Assembly (NCBI GenBank): GCA_038882715.1
Contig: JAVZNR010000003.1
Location: 93,123-157,122 of the forward strand
DNA: 64,000 nt
Reading direction: 5' to 3'
Source of the DNA: Candidatus Bathyarchaeia archaeon
GTDB lineage: Archaea > Thermoproteota > Bathyarchaeia > Bathyarchaeales > DTEX01
Position 1 is the stretch's first letter, and each line of letters begins with the position of its first letter. Below, one piece after another: positions 37,334 to 46,714 of this stretch. Below the pieces are notes generated by a model. The model saw only the letters and a program-made list of their open reading frames with translations. It did no database searches and was not told the DNA's origin. The translations under genes were made by a program, and so were the position numbers.

Positions 37334-37933
37334 TTAATCTATTTTTATCGGCTCACCCTTAGGGGCTTCTCTTTTCTTAGGTAGAGAGACCTCCAGTACA
37401 CCGTTCTTATAGGTTGATTTAGCCTGTTTGGGGTCAACCTTCTCCGGAAGCTCAACCTCCTTGTAGTATTTGCGCTGCGGCGTATCGACGCTTATTGTCA
37501 AACTCGTCTCAGTGCCATGAAGCTTTATATCCTCTTTCTCAACTCCGGGGATTTCAGCTATAACCTTGATTTCGCCATCAGTGTTAATTATGTCGACTAG
37601 AGGTTCACGTTCCTCCTTAATCGATATCGATGGTCTACCAGGTCTCGCGGCACCAGGCTTTATGTTACCGAACTCTCTTATCTCCGGCTTCCCATCGGGA
37701 CCTATCCTTATGCTGTACCCATATACGAATGGCCCCCACTCCTGAATTCTTCTTCCATCCGGCAGAATCCTTTCGCGTACCAGGTCTTTCGGAACCATCT
37801 TAGATAAATCCTCGAATTCCCTCTCGAATAATCGCTCCATCTCCCTGAACATTTCATCTATTTCCTCGAAGAAGCTTGAGAAGGGTCTGCGCCTTCTAAA
37901 CCATCTCTCCCAAAACTCGTCAAAGCTGGACAT
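37334..37933 (-). CDS. Hsp20 / alpha-crystallin small heat-shock protein
   Basis: 199 residues. A long acidic and aromatic N-terminal arm (RRRPFSSFFEEIDEMFREME) is followed by the alpha-crystallin domain (VDIINTDGEIKVIAEIPGVE, LTISVDTPQRKYYKEVELPE, STYKNGVLEVSLPK) and a C-terminal IKI motif that locks oligomers together. It holds unfolded proteins in soluble form during heat stress. Divergent or tandem partners are not evident; the YkgJ-type gene lies just upstream on the same strand. Confidence 0.93.
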   Translation of the reverse strand: MSSFDEFWERWFRRRRPFSSFFEEIDEMFREMERLFEREFEDLSKMVPKDLVRERILPDGRRIQEWGPFVYGYSIRIGPDGKPEIREFGNIKPGAARPGRPSISIKEEREPLVDIINTDGEIKVIAEIPGVEKEDIKLHGTETSLTISVDTPQRKYYKEVELPEKVDPKQAKSTYKNGVLEVSLPKKREAPKGEPIKID

Positions 37934-37968
37934 ATTTCTTTCCCCTAAATATATTTTAGGTCGTATCC

Positions 37969-38361
37969 TTAAAAATGTATCTCCGCACCTAGCATCCTAA
38001 GTATAAACATCAGTTTTCTAAGATCTTCCGCTCGGACGCTAAACTCGTTCTTGTATGGACACAAATCATCTAGCGTTATTCTGCGCTCATATTGGCTATA
38101 TATCAGCGGATATAGGCGGCATCCGTATGGTCTAAACCTATATATCCTACACTTTGAGCCTTCGAGGAAAAAGCATTTTCCATCAACATTCTTTAGTTTC
38201 CAGTTTCTTCCAAGCCTTTCGGCGAAATCCCTCGTAGAGTAGCCCAGCTTAATTATCCTGTTAATGTCTAGCTTAGTGAGACACATTCTCGTTTCATGGC
38301 AACATAATGCACAGTTATGTTTTAGGCATGGTTCCCCGCTATGTAAAGGGCTGCTCTCCAT
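37969..38361 (-). CDS. YkgJ-type Fe/Zn cluster protein
   Basis: 130 residues with C-terminal helices and a set of cysteines typical of the YkgJ/UPF0153 family: CLKHNCALCCHETRMCLTK, GKCFFLEGSKCRIYRFRPYG then CRLYPL, and LCPYK. About nine cysteines could hold a metal cluster. The biochemical role is unknown; some members act in modification of surface proteins. Confidence 0.85.
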   Translation of the reverse strand: MESSPLHSGEPCLKHNCALCCHETRMCLTKLDINRIIKLGYSTRDFAERLGRNWKLKNVDGKCFFLEGSKCRIYRFRPYGCRLYPLIYSQYERRITLDDLCPYKNEFSVRAEDLRKLMFILRMLGAEIHF

Positions 38362-38475
38362 ACGCCCTAACCGTATAGATTAAAGACTTATACAAATCTC
38401 ACTATAAAAATTTACTAGAAAAAATAATTCTTAGTCCGACCATTTTAAGTTTAAGTCACGAGAGGGCTGATCGAC

Positions 38476-39174
38476 ATGGGTTGCGCTATTGGCGCCTTAA
38501 TCAGAACGCGTACGATTGCTGAGGCTTGGGAGGAATCCGTATTAAAATGCTGGAGAGAGGGCGCTGAGGTTCCAACGGAGTATGGGGAAAAGTCGAAGGA
38601 GATTTTAGGGCTGCTTGTAGTTGTCGAAGAACCCTTCAGCGAACCGCGTGTTCATAGAGGCGATATATATGCCGCAATGAAGGATTCGCTGCGCAAATAT
38701 ATTGAGGAGGTTTTGGAGGGAACCTTTGATTGGGCTGTTAAAGAAGGCAAAATACATTACACTTACCACGAACGCCTATTCAATTATCCGCCGAATGGGA
38801 TAAATCAGATAGGCTACATAATTGAGAAGTTGGGTAAGGTTAATTATTCGAGAAGGGCGCAGGCGATAACGTGGGTTCCGGAGAAAGATATGTGGGTTGA
38901 TTCTCCACCGTGTCTCCAGAGAATCTGGTGTACTGTTAGAGGCGGTAAACTAATTATGCATACCTCTTGGAGAAGCAGAGACATCTTTAGGGCAATGCAC
39001 ATGAATATGCTAGCCATGACTGAGCTACAAAAAATGATATCTGAGAAACTGGGCTTAGAGGTCGGCGCCTACGTAGACTTCTCTAATAGCGCCCACATAT
39101 ATGAGAAGATTTACGGCGACGTTAAACGCTTCATAGAAGTTTTGGAGAAAAGGAAACTAAGCAATAGGCTTTAG
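38476..39174 (+). CDS. thyA: thymidylate synthase (archaeal ThyA type)
   Basis: 232 residues. The active-site Cys is in DSPPCLQRIW, preceded by NYSRRAQAITW; TSWRSRDIFRAMHMNMLAMT is the phosphate/folate block and YVDFSNSAHIYE the dUMP-binding block. It methylates dUMP to dTMP using a reduced folate or archaeal pterin. The length and the degenerate N-terminal region match the short methanogen-type family. ATG 38476. Confidence 0.85.
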   Translation: MGCAIGALIRTRTIAEAWEESVLKCWREGAEVPTEYGEKSKEILGLLVVVEEPFSEPRVHRGDIYAAMKDSLRKYIEEVLEGTFDWAVKEGKIHYTYHERLFNYPPNGINQIGYIIEKLGKVNYSRRAQAITWVPEKDMWVDSPPCLQRIWCTVRGGKLIMHTSWRSRDIFRAMHMNMLAMTELQKMISEKLGLEVGAYVDFSNSAHIYEKIYGDVKRFIEVLEKRKLSNRL

Positions 39175-39178
39175 GCTG

Positions 39179-39616
39179 TTACTCGCCAATCACATGCACC
39201 TGAACGGTGCGTAGGCGAGGCCCGTCTAATTCGATTAAGAGAATTGATTGCCATGTGCCTATAAGAATCTGCCCGTCCTTTATCGGCAGCGTGACGCCTG
39301 GCTTAATTAGGCAGTTTAATATATGTGCATGCGCGTTCTGCTCGCTCGGTATCCAACCGTACTTGGCGTTATGGCGATAATTGGATTTCTGCGGAACCAG
39401 TCGATCCATTGTGGCGAGAATATCTTCCCATAGGTCTGGGTCATGCTCATTTACCGCTATAGCCGCCGTAGTGTGGGGTATCCATATGTTGGCGAAACCA
39501 TTCTTTATGCCTGAACGCTCAATCACCCCGCTCACGCTACTAGTCACGTCTATAATCTCCGTCTTCCTCCTACTCTGAACTGAAAACTCAGAGGAGTAAA
39601 ACCTCAAAACTGGCAC
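39179..39616 (-). CDS. YjbQ-family protein (UPF0047)
   Basis: 145 residues with the whole family core: GIKNGFANIWIPHTTAAIAV, NEHDPDLWEDILATMD, AHILNCLIKPGVTLPIKDGQ, ILIGTWQSILLIELDGPR. The conserved His-Thr-Thr and His-Ala-His residues form a small-molecule site; some members rescue thiamine-phosphate synthesis. Convergent with thyA, four bases apart. Confidence 0.9.
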   Translation of the reverse strand: MPVLRFYSSEFSVQSRRKTEIIDVTSSVSGVIERSGIKNGFANIWIPHTTAAIAVNEHDPDLWEDILATMDRLVPQKSNYRHNAKYGWIPSEQNAHAHILNCLIKPGVTLPIKDGQILIGTWQSILLIELDGPRLRTVQVHVIGE

Positions 39617-39732
39617 CTCTCAGATTATAGAATTTTATCCTAGAGGGAAATTAAAATTATCTTCACGCTCACACTACGCCTACCTAACTTATCCCTACGC
39701 TTTTGGCTGAAGATAAGAGGTGAAAGGCGTTT

Positions 39733-41256
39733 TCATATTGGATCTAGTGGGAAAACTGGTCTAGCTATATTCCTGAACGTTAATCCCCTATAGCTTGGGC
39801 TTGTTGAGCCCGGCGTGTCAACCTCTATTATGCGTTTCGCTATGCTCTCGAAGGACGCTCTATGCGCCTGATGAGATTTCACAACCACTATCTTCCGCTG
39901 TGAGGGGTCCACTCCAATAGACTTATAGTAGTCTTGCTCCATGCCAACCCTGCCTTCAGAAACTATTATCTCTACCCCGTCAACCTCAAGCAAAACCGTT
40001 TTACCAGCATCAGCGCTCCTCCAAGCTTCTTTCGGAAGCACGGCTCTTTTAACCATGTATCCCCCATGATGAGGGCCCCTTATAACATATTTTCCATCAG
40101 AAATCGTCTTTACGCGCGCGCTCACCTTAACCGGCTTATAGAATCTTCTATCGATCTTGCCGCCAACCTCCACATCTATCACGTTTCCAACCCCAGCAAC
40201 AATAGATTCGGCAACGACCTCTGGGTCGCGGAGCGGAACTACCGCGTCTTCAGCCCCTTTGCGCAGCAGGGCTTCTAAAATAACTGTGTTATCGCAGGGT
40301 GCGCCGCCCCCAGAGTTGTCTCCCACATCTACGAGGATTACCGGCCAATCGGGATACTTTATAGCCATCTCGACGGCTTCGTCGACGGGTATTAGGGGTC
40401 TAACCTTCAAGAATTCGTGTCTAGAATTCCAGATCATTTCCGCAATACTGCTGGCGGCTTCCTCAGCCAGCTTGAGATCCTTATCACTTATAGCTAGAAT
40501 CGAGGTTACGCTTTCAGGTAGATCAGAGTATGGAAAACCTATAAAGGCTGAAATATCCAGAATCTTAGGGTTCCCTTCAATCTTCTTGATCTCCCTCATT
40601 ATTCTTGCGAAAGGGAGATTTTTCGCTTCTCTTGGGTTATAGGACCATGTGCTCATGCCTAAATTTGGGCCGAGCATGGGCAGCCTCCTTAGATACATTA
40701 CGGGGTTAACTCTTCCCTTCAATATGCGGATTAGGAGCCGGGCGGCGTCCTTACCCCTCTCATAGAGATCTATGTGAGGATTGGTTTTATAGCCTAGAAG
40801 AGCATTGGCGCTGTTGACCTTTAGATCAGTAATATTCCCATGAATATCTAAAACAGCGACTATCGGGGTTTTTTCTCCAAGAATCTCTCGTAGCTCTTTG
40901 AGCAGCACGCCTTCTCCATCCGGCGCCCCCTCGGCAACCATGGCTCCATGAAGATCCAGTAGAACACCGTCGATATTCTCCGAATTATCTTCAATACGCT
41001 TAATTAGCTCAGACTTATAATGCTCATAGCTTTCCCTTGATATAACCCCAGTAGCCCCCCAAAAAACCCTTAAAGTGGGAAAAACCTTAGCTTCAGCTTT
41101 ACCTAAAACCTCTAGGAACCCTCCTATAACCGTCTTTTTCCCCATGTTTTCCAGCAGTAGTCCATCGTCAAAAGATTTCTCCATAGGCTCGCCTACGGGG
41201 CTTTCAACACTAAATGAATTTGATTCCGCCCCAAAACCCCCAACTGCGACGCGCAA
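39733..41256 (-). CDS. MlrC / M81-family metallopeptidase-like protein
   Basis: 507 residues. MRVAVGGFGAESNSFSVE opens the protein; LLDLHGAMVAEGAPDGEG and VLDIHGNITD supply metal-binding Asp and His residues; VDVGDNSGGGAPCDNT is the third metal-site block, all as in the microcystinase MlrC family. In archaea the natural substrate is unknown; hydrolysis of a linear peptide or amide-sugar is likely. Full length. Confidence 0.88.
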   Translation of the reverse strand: MRVAVGGFGAESNSFSVESPVGEPMEKSFDDGLLLENMGKKTVIGGFLEVLGKAEAKVFPTLRVFWGATGVISRESYEHYKSELIKRIEDNSENIDGVLLDLHGAMVAEGAPDGEGVLLKELREILGEKTPIVAVLDIHGNITDLKVNSANALLGYKTNPHIDLYERGKDAARLLIRILKGRVNPVMYLRRLPMLGPNLGMSTWSYNPREAKNLPFARIMREIKKIEGNPKILDISAFIGFPYSDLPESVTSILAISDKDLKLAEEAASSIAEMIWNSRHEFLKVRPLIPVDEAVEMAIKYPDWPVILVDVGDNSGGGAPCDNTVILEALLRKGAEDAVVPLRDPEVVAESIVAGVGNVIDVEVGGKIDRRFYKPVKVSARVKTISDGKYVIRGPHHGGYMVKRAVLPKEAWRSADAGKTVLLEVDGVEIIVSEGRVGMEQDYYKSIGVDPSQRKIVVVKSHQAHRASFESIAKRIIEVDTPGSTSPSYRGLTFRNIARPVFPLDPI

Positions 41257-41421
41257 TCTAATTCCTCTCCTTCCGCCATCTTTTTCTTAAAGCCTGAGAT
41301 AAACAATCTTCTGGAAGCCATTAAATATGTTGAGTGAGAGGCAAAATATAGTTTAAATTTATGTGTTGTCAAAATATATTTAAGTCTACGCCTCCTATTA
41401 GCACTAGTCCGCTGTGAGGGC

Positions 41422-42552
41422 TTGAAATATATGTCTGGCGCTAAAGACGCTGGCGGCTTCATCCTAGATCCGTTTGGAGCAACCCTAATTGAGGACTATG
41501 ATAAGCTCTTCACGGAGTTTGGAATACAACCCTTCAAACCCCTATTATCGCAGGTGCCCAACCCCTGCGCAGCCATGAGGAGAAGCGTCATATTTGGGCA
41601 TAGGGATTTCGAACGCATAATTGACGCTATGAGAAGCGGTAGAGATTTCGCCGTCATGAGCGGCATAAAGCCAACTGGCGAATTTCACCTCGGAACACTG
41701 ATGACCGCCCGCGAAATCATATATTTCCAGCAGGAGGGAGCAATGGCTTTCTACTGCATAGCTGACGTTGAAGCCTACGAAGACAACGGGATACCCTTCG
41801 AGGAGAGCGAGAAAATAGCCGTAAACAATGTTGCTGACATCTTGGCTTTGGGCTTCGACCCTAAAAAAGGGTACATTTATCGCCAATCAAAAGAGGAACG
41901 CGTTAAAGACCTTGCCATAATATTCAGCAGAGGGGCAACATTGGCGACTATGAAAGCCATTTACGGCGAAAGACACATGGGCTTATACTTGTCGGCGCTC
42001 ATACAGGCCGGCGACATACTGATGCCGCAGCTCGAAGACTTCGGCGGCCCGAAACCGACGGTTGTCCCGGTAGGCGTCGACCAGGATCCGCATATTCGAT
42101 TCACAAGAGATTTAGCTAACCGCTTTCAAAGCAAGTTTAATTTTGTTCCACCGTCATCCACGTACCACAAGCTCATTAAAGCGCTGGATGGAGGCTACAA
42201 GATGAGCAAACGTAACCCGATGAGCTACTTTACGCTTGATGAGGATACGGAAACTATAGCTAAAAAAATCCTTTACGCTTTTACCGGCGGCCGACCAACG
42301 GCTGAGGAACAGCGTAGGCTTGGAGGCAACCCTGACGTATGCCCGATCTTCGACATGTACCTTTTCCACTTCATGGAGGACGATAAAGAAGTGGTTAACC
42401 TATATAATGACTGTAGGTGTGGCAACATATTATGCGGTGAGGATAAAATGCGCCTAATAAAAATAGTGACAGGTTTCGTTAAGGAGCATCAGCGTAAGAA
42501 AGCTCGGCTCATCGATAAGGCTAAAGAAATCCTAGAAGCGGAAAAGGTTTAG
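41422..42552 (+). CDS. trpS: tryptophanyl-tRNA synthetase (archaeal type)
   Basis: 376 residues. The class I motifs are HLGT (in TGEFHLGTLMTARE) and KMSKR (in DGGYKMSKRNPMSYF). The N-terminal block ILDPFGATLIEDYDKLFTEF and the central VPVGVDQDPHIRFTRDLA and RPTAEEQRRLGG match archaeal and eukaryotic TrpRS rather than TyrRS. It charges tRNA-Trp. The start ATG is not sharply defined; the nearest in-frame start (41422) is used. Confidence 0.93.
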   Translation: MKYMSGAKDAGGFILDPFGATLIEDYDKLFTEFGIQPFKPLLSQVPNPCAAMRRSVIFGHRDFERIIDAMRSGRDFAVMSGIKPTGEFHLGTLMTAREIIYFQQEGAMAFYCIADVEAYEDNGIPFEESEKIAVNNVADILALGFDPKKGYIYRQSKEERVKDLAIIFSRGATLATMKAIYGERHMGLYLSALIQAGDILMPQLEDFGGPKPTVVPVGVDQDPHIRFTRDLANRFQSKFNFVPPSSTYHKLIKALDGGYKMSKRNPMSYFTLDEDTETIAKKILYAFTGGRPTAEEQRRLGGNPDVCPIFDMYLFHFMEDDKEVVNLYNDCRCGNILCGEDKMRLIKIVTGFVKEHQRKKARLIDKAKEILEAEKV

Positions 42553-42589
42553 AGCATCATGTTTTCTCGGAAAATTGTCTTCCAAGCTA

Positions 42590-42760
42590 TTATTTTTCCA
42601 GTATTAGCCAAGCTGAAACTATGGCGTTTTCGACAGGTGCAAATTTAAGTCGAATTCTACAGAATCCTTCATCTGTTTTATACCGCCATACCTTATTAGC
42701 CATAACCTTATCTTCATAAATCGATCTTGAGCAATGATCCACATTCAAAACCCCCTTCAT
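42590..42760 (-). CDS. hypothetical fragment
   Basis: A 56-codon frame from ATG 42760 to TAA reads MKGVLNVDHCSRSIYEDKVM then ANKVWRYKTDEGFCRIRLKF. It has coding-like composition but no family match I can name and may be the 3' end of a lost gene, as its neighbour on the other strand is also truncated. Confidence 0.3.
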   Translation of the reverse strand: MKGVLNVDHCSRSIYEDKVMANKVWRYKTDEGFCRIRLKFAPVENAIVSAWLILEK

Positions 42761-42790
42761 CCCACATCCCTTTAGTTGGCTTCATGATAG

Positions 42791-43650
42791 GATTCCCCTC
42801 ATAGATTTCACGCTGAACCAAGCATATATGCTTTGAAGAGCGGTCTCCATGTGATGGTTGAGAAGCCGATGGCTTCAAGCGCTAACGAAGCGTTAGAAAT
42901 GTATAGGATTGCATCTTCCTCAAATAAGATTCTTACGGTCGGTTTTCAAAACAGATTTGATAACCAAATAATCGTTGCAAAGAATCTTGTGAAGAACGGG
43001 CTGCTTGGAGAATTTTATTATGGAGAAACAACGTCTGGGGGTAGCGTAGAGGTGTTCCATCAAATCCATCGTTTTACACTAAAGAAATGGCTAGGGGAGG
43101 AGTCTTACTTGATATAGGCTGCTACGCAATAGATAACGCCATGAACATACTTGGTTTTCCAAGAGTTAAAAGCGTTAGTGGACATGCGTTTACTGCTCTA
43201 TGCAAAAATAAAGAAGCAATTGTTGAGGGTTCCTGGGGCGCTTGGGATATCAGTAAATTTGAAGTTGAAGAGCTTGTTGTAGCTAAAATTGTTTTAGAGA
43301 ATTACGGCGTCCTCATTCTTAAGGAAGCTTGGGCCATGCATAATGATAGCCTAGGCAGACCATTATTTTTGGGCACAAGAGGTGGTTTAAAACTTAACCC
43401 ACTTGAGATTTACAGGGATGAAAACGGCTACATGACGACGACAGCATTAAATTTACCGAGCAAGGATCCTTGGAAAGATAAGACGTGGGAATTCATTAAG
43501 GCTGTTGCTGAGAATCTGCCTTCACCTATAGACCCGAAAGAAATAGTATACGAGCAATACATAATTGACTCCATTTATAAGTCGATTAATGAGGGAGGAA
43601 AAGATATTAGAGTAATTTTGCCAAAAGAAATAGAGGATATATTTAAGTGA
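42791..43650 (+). pseudogene. Gfo/Idh/MocA oxidoreductase, truncated and frameshifted
   Basis: The frame opens after TAG without a start and reads PHRFHAEPSIYALKSGLHVM then VEKPMASSANEAL, the family motif, but the NAD-binding Rossmann start is missing. A shift near 43090 moves to the frame with GGVLLDIGCYAIDNAMNILG, which runs to 43650. The C-terminal domain is otherwise complete. It is a decayed member of the local cluster; the intact paralogue follows 16 bases later. Confidence 0.75.
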
Positions 43651-43666
43651 GCGGGAGAGGCTAACT

Positions 43667-44692
43667 ATGAAAATGGCTGTAAAAGTGTTGATGGTTGGTT
43701 ACGCGCATGTTCATGCAACAAGCTATACCGAACAGCTCTTAAGGAGAAAAACTGAGGTTAGTGATGTCGAGATAATAGGGGTTTTCGACGAAAATAAGGA
43801 ACGAGGAAAATATTACGCGGATAAATATGGTTTAAGGCTTTTTGAAAGCATTGAGGAAGCCATTAAAAAGAAACCAGATATCTCTCTAATTAACACTGAG
43901 ACTGCAAAACATTTGACGTATGTTGAACTGTCTGCTGAAAACGGTATTCACGTTTTCTGTGAGAAACCCATAGGGGTGAATTTAAAGGATGCCCTAAAGA
44001 TAAAAGATGTTGTAGAAAGAAGTGGTATTAAGTTCACCACAGGGTTTAATGCTAGATTTAACCCCGAAAATGTTAAGGCAAGGGAGATAGTGTCCAGTGG
44101 TGAGTTAGGTAAAATAAGTATGATCAGAATTAGAGTTGCTCATTCTGCAGCCATAGAATGCTGGTTTAGGGGATGGAGCGAGTGGTTCACTGTGAAGGAG
44201 ATGGCTGGTAATGGAGGGTTCTTAGATTTATGCATTCATGGAGCTGACCTACTTCGATATATACTTGGAGATGAAGCGTGCGAAGTCGCCGGGTTTGTAA
44301 GCAATTTCTCATCGAGCTACGAAATAGATGATCAGGGGGTCGGAACAATAAGGTTTTCTAAGGGAACCCTAGGCATACTTGATGGTGGATGGACGCAAGT
44401 AGTTGAAGGTATCCCATGGTCACCATTAGAAATATATGGTGATAAAGGTTCATTATTGAGGACGCTGGTTGGACTAATGTACTACACTAGGGTTCAAAAG
44501 AGCTGGGTTAAACCAAACTTAGAGCCAAAAAACAAAAATTCTCTTGATGAGCTAATAGAAGCTATAAAAGAAGATAAAGAAGTCTCCATAACAATATATG
44601 ATGCGATCAAAGCCCAAGAAATAATGGAAGCAGTGTATATGAGCAGCGACAAAAGAATGTCCGTTAGATTACCCTTGGCAAATATTAATTGA
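43667..44692 (+). CDS. Gfo/Idh/MocA family oxidoreductase
   Basis: 341 residues. MVGYAHVHATSYTEQLL replaces the usual GxGxxG with a Gly-Tyr-Ala-His variant. HVFCEKPIGVN is the family motif and NGGFLDLCIHGADLLRYILG the His block. It is immediately followed by OppD (eight bases), so it belongs to the sugar-uptake operon. Likely oxidises the imported sugar or its acid with NAD(P). Confidence 0.87.
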   Translation: MKMAVKVLMVGYAHVHATSYTEQLLRRKTEVSDVEIIGVFDENKERGKYYADKYGLRLFESIEEAIKKKPDISLINTETAKHLTYVELSAENGIHVFCEKPIGVNLKDALKIKDVVERSGIKFTTGFNARFNPENVKAREIVSSGELGKISMIRIRVAHSAAIECWFRGWSEWFTVKEMAGNGGFLDLCIHGADLLRYILGDEACEVAGFVSNFSSSYEIDDQGVGTIRFSKGTLGILDGGWTQVVEGIPWSPLEIYGDKGSLLRTLVGLMYYTRVQKSWVKPNLEPKNKNSLDELIEAIKEDKEVSITIYDAIKAQEIMEAVYMSSDKRMSVRLPLANIN

Positions 44693-44699
44693 AATTAAG

Positions 44700-45659
44700 G
44701 TGGTGTTGGTGGAGCCTATACTTGAGGTTGATGATCTCAGGGTTTACTATAAGAGTATTTGGGGCGACTATAAGTCCGTAGATGGGGTATCAGTTAAAGC
44801 ATATAGAAATGAGGTTCTTAGCATAGCGGGTGAGTCCGGATGTGGTAAGTCCACTCTCGTTGAGGGGGTTCTCAGGCTCGTTAAACCCCCTGGCTATGTA
44901 CCTACTGGAAAAGTTATCTTCGATGGAATAGATATTTTGAGGATTCCAGAGGAAGAGCTTCGGAGGATTAGGTGGTCTAAACTTGCGTATGTTCCTCAGG
45001 GAGCCATGAACTCGCTGAATCCCGTCATAAAGATTGAGGAGCAGATGGTTGATGCGATAATAGATCATAGTGGCATGGATAAGGAGAAAGCTAGAGAGGT
45101 CGCATTATCTATGCTAAAAGAAGTTGGATTGCCAGTCGAGGTTGCAGACATGTATCCGCATCAGCTTAGTGGCGGTATGAAGCAGAGGGTTATAATAGCG
45201 ACAGCCATAGCCCTTAAGCCGAGTCTTGTAATAGCTGATGAGCCGACGACAGCCTTAGATGTCGTGGTTCAGAGGGGTATTCTCCAGCTCCTTAGAATGC
45301 TTAAGGAAAATTATCGTATGACCGTTATAATGGTTTCCCATGATATGGCGGCGCATGCGCAAATAGCGGATAGAATAGCAATAATGTATGCTGGAAAAAT
45401 CGTGGAGGTTGGCTTAATCAGTCAAATATTTGAGGAGCCATTACACCCATACACTAAGGGCCTAATTTCAGCCATACCCGCTATAGGAAAAAGGTATATT
45501 AAAGGTATACCTGGTCTAGCTCCAAGCCCCTTAAACTGGCCTTCAGGCTGCAGGTTTCATCCCAGATGTCGACAGGCGACAGAGTTATGCGCTAAAGTTG
45601 AGCCTCCTATGAAAGAGGTTGAACGAGAAAGATCCGTAGCCTGCCATCTATATGGGTGA
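44700..45659 (+). CDS. oligopeptide/oligosaccharide ABC importer ATPase (OppD type)
   Basis: 319 residues. Walker A GESGCGKST, Q-loop YVPQGAMNSLNPV, signature LSGGMKQR, Walker B LVIADEPTTALD, and the C-terminal Opp-type domain with GCRFHPRCRQATELC and ACHL, whose cysteines hold an iron-sulfur cluster. Several GTG/TTG codons lie close together at the start, so the exact start could be nine bases later. It pairs with the ATPase at 45668 and the permeases at 49060 and 50079. Confidence 0.92.
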   Translation: MVLVEPILEVDDLRVYYKSIWGDYKSVDGVSVKAYRNEVLSIAGESGCGKSTLVEGVLRLVKPPGYVPTGKVIFDGIDILRIPEEELRRIRWSKLAYVPQGAMNSLNPVIKIEEQMVDAIIDHSGMDKEKAREVALSMLKEVGLPVEVADMYPHQLSGGMKQRVIIATAIALKPSLVIADEPTTALDVVVQRGILQLLRMLKENYRMTVIMVSHDMAAHAQIADRIAIMYAGKIVEVGLISQIFEEPLHPYTKGLISAIPAIGKRYIKGIPGLAPSPLNWPSGCRFHPRCRQATELCAKVEPPMKEVERERSVACHLYG

Positions 45660-45667
45660 TTAAAATT

Positions 45668-46648
45668 ATGGATCAACCATTACTAGAATTGAGGAACACG
45701 AGTAGGGAATTTAGAGTTGGAGGGGGACTAGGACTATTCTCTAGGAGGATTATAAAGGCTGTAGACGCCGTCTCGTTCAGCATGCCAAGTGAACCATGGA
45801 TAACGGCTTTGATAGGTGAGAGTGGGAGCGGTAAAACCACTATAGCCAGAATGATACTGGGGCTTCTGCCGCCCACTTCAGGCGAGATTTTATACAAGGG
45901 TAGGAGTGTCTCCGAGTGGATCAAGAAAAACAAGATGGCGTATTATAGGGAGGTTCAACCCATTTTTCAAGATCCATACAGCATCTATAATCCTTATTAC
46001 AGAGTTGACCGGGTTCTTGAAGTCGCCATCAAAAAATTTAAGCTTGCATCTAGCAAGGAGGAAGCACGCAGCCTCATGATTAAGGCTATGGAAGACATAG
46101 GACTTAGGCCAGAAGATCTTCTCGGGAGATATCCACATCAGCTCAGTGGAGGCGAAAGACAAAGATTCATGCTAACGAGAATACTTTTAATTAGGCCTAG
46201 GCTTATAGTTGCCGACGAACCAATATCCATGATAGATGTCTCGCTCAGAGCTATTTTTCTAGATCATTTATTATCTTTTAAGGAGAAGCATGGTATTTCA
46301 TGCCTGTATATATCACATGACCTGCATACAGCCAGCTATCTGGCAGATAATGTAATCATATTATGCTATGGCAGGATCGTCGAGGAGGGGCCGAAAAACC
46401 AAGTGATTGAAGACCCGTTACATCCGTACACTAAGCTACTCATAAGTTCTATACCGATACCGGATCCTAAGCGCAGATGGACAGATAAAATAGATCTAAC
46501 GTCAATGGAATCCTTGAAAAAGTTTAGAGCAGATAAAGGTTGCGTTTTCTCAGCAAGATGCCCCTACGTCATGGAGAAATGTTTATCAGAAACACCCCAG
46601 CTGAAAAACATTGGTCAAGAAAGAAAAGTTGCCTGTCACCTATATTAG
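45668..46648 (+). CDS. oligopeptide/oligosaccharide ABC importer ATPase (OppF type)
   Basis: About 326 residues. Walker A GESGSGKTT, QPIFQDPYSIYNPYYRVD, signature LSGGERQR, Walker B LIVADEPISMID, and C-terminal GCVFSARCPYVMEKC with ACHLY. ATG 45668 follows GGGTGAT; a GTG at 45656 would overlap the OppD stop. Translationally coupled to OppD. It supplies energy for the same importer. Confidence 0.92.
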   Translation: MDQPLLELRNTSREFRVGGGLGLFSRRIIKAVDAVSFSMPSEPWITALIGESGSGKTTIARMILGLLPPTSGEILYKGRSVSEWIKKNKMAYYREVQPIFQDPYSIYNPYYRVDRVLEVAIKKFKLASSKEEARSLMIKAMEDIGLRPEDLLGRYPHQLSGGERQRFMLTRILLIRPRLIVADEPISMIDVSLRAIFLDHLLSFKEKHGISCLYISHDLHTASYLADNVIILCYGRIVEEGPKNQVIEDPLHPYTKLLISSIPIPDPKRRWTDKIDLTSMESLKKFRADKGCVFSARCPYVMEKCLSETPQLKNIGQERKVACHLY

Positions 46649-46714
46649 TCTAAAAACAGTGAAGTGTTACCGCTGAAGACCAATAAAATAAAAAAAGGAA
46701 AGGAAAATAATTTT

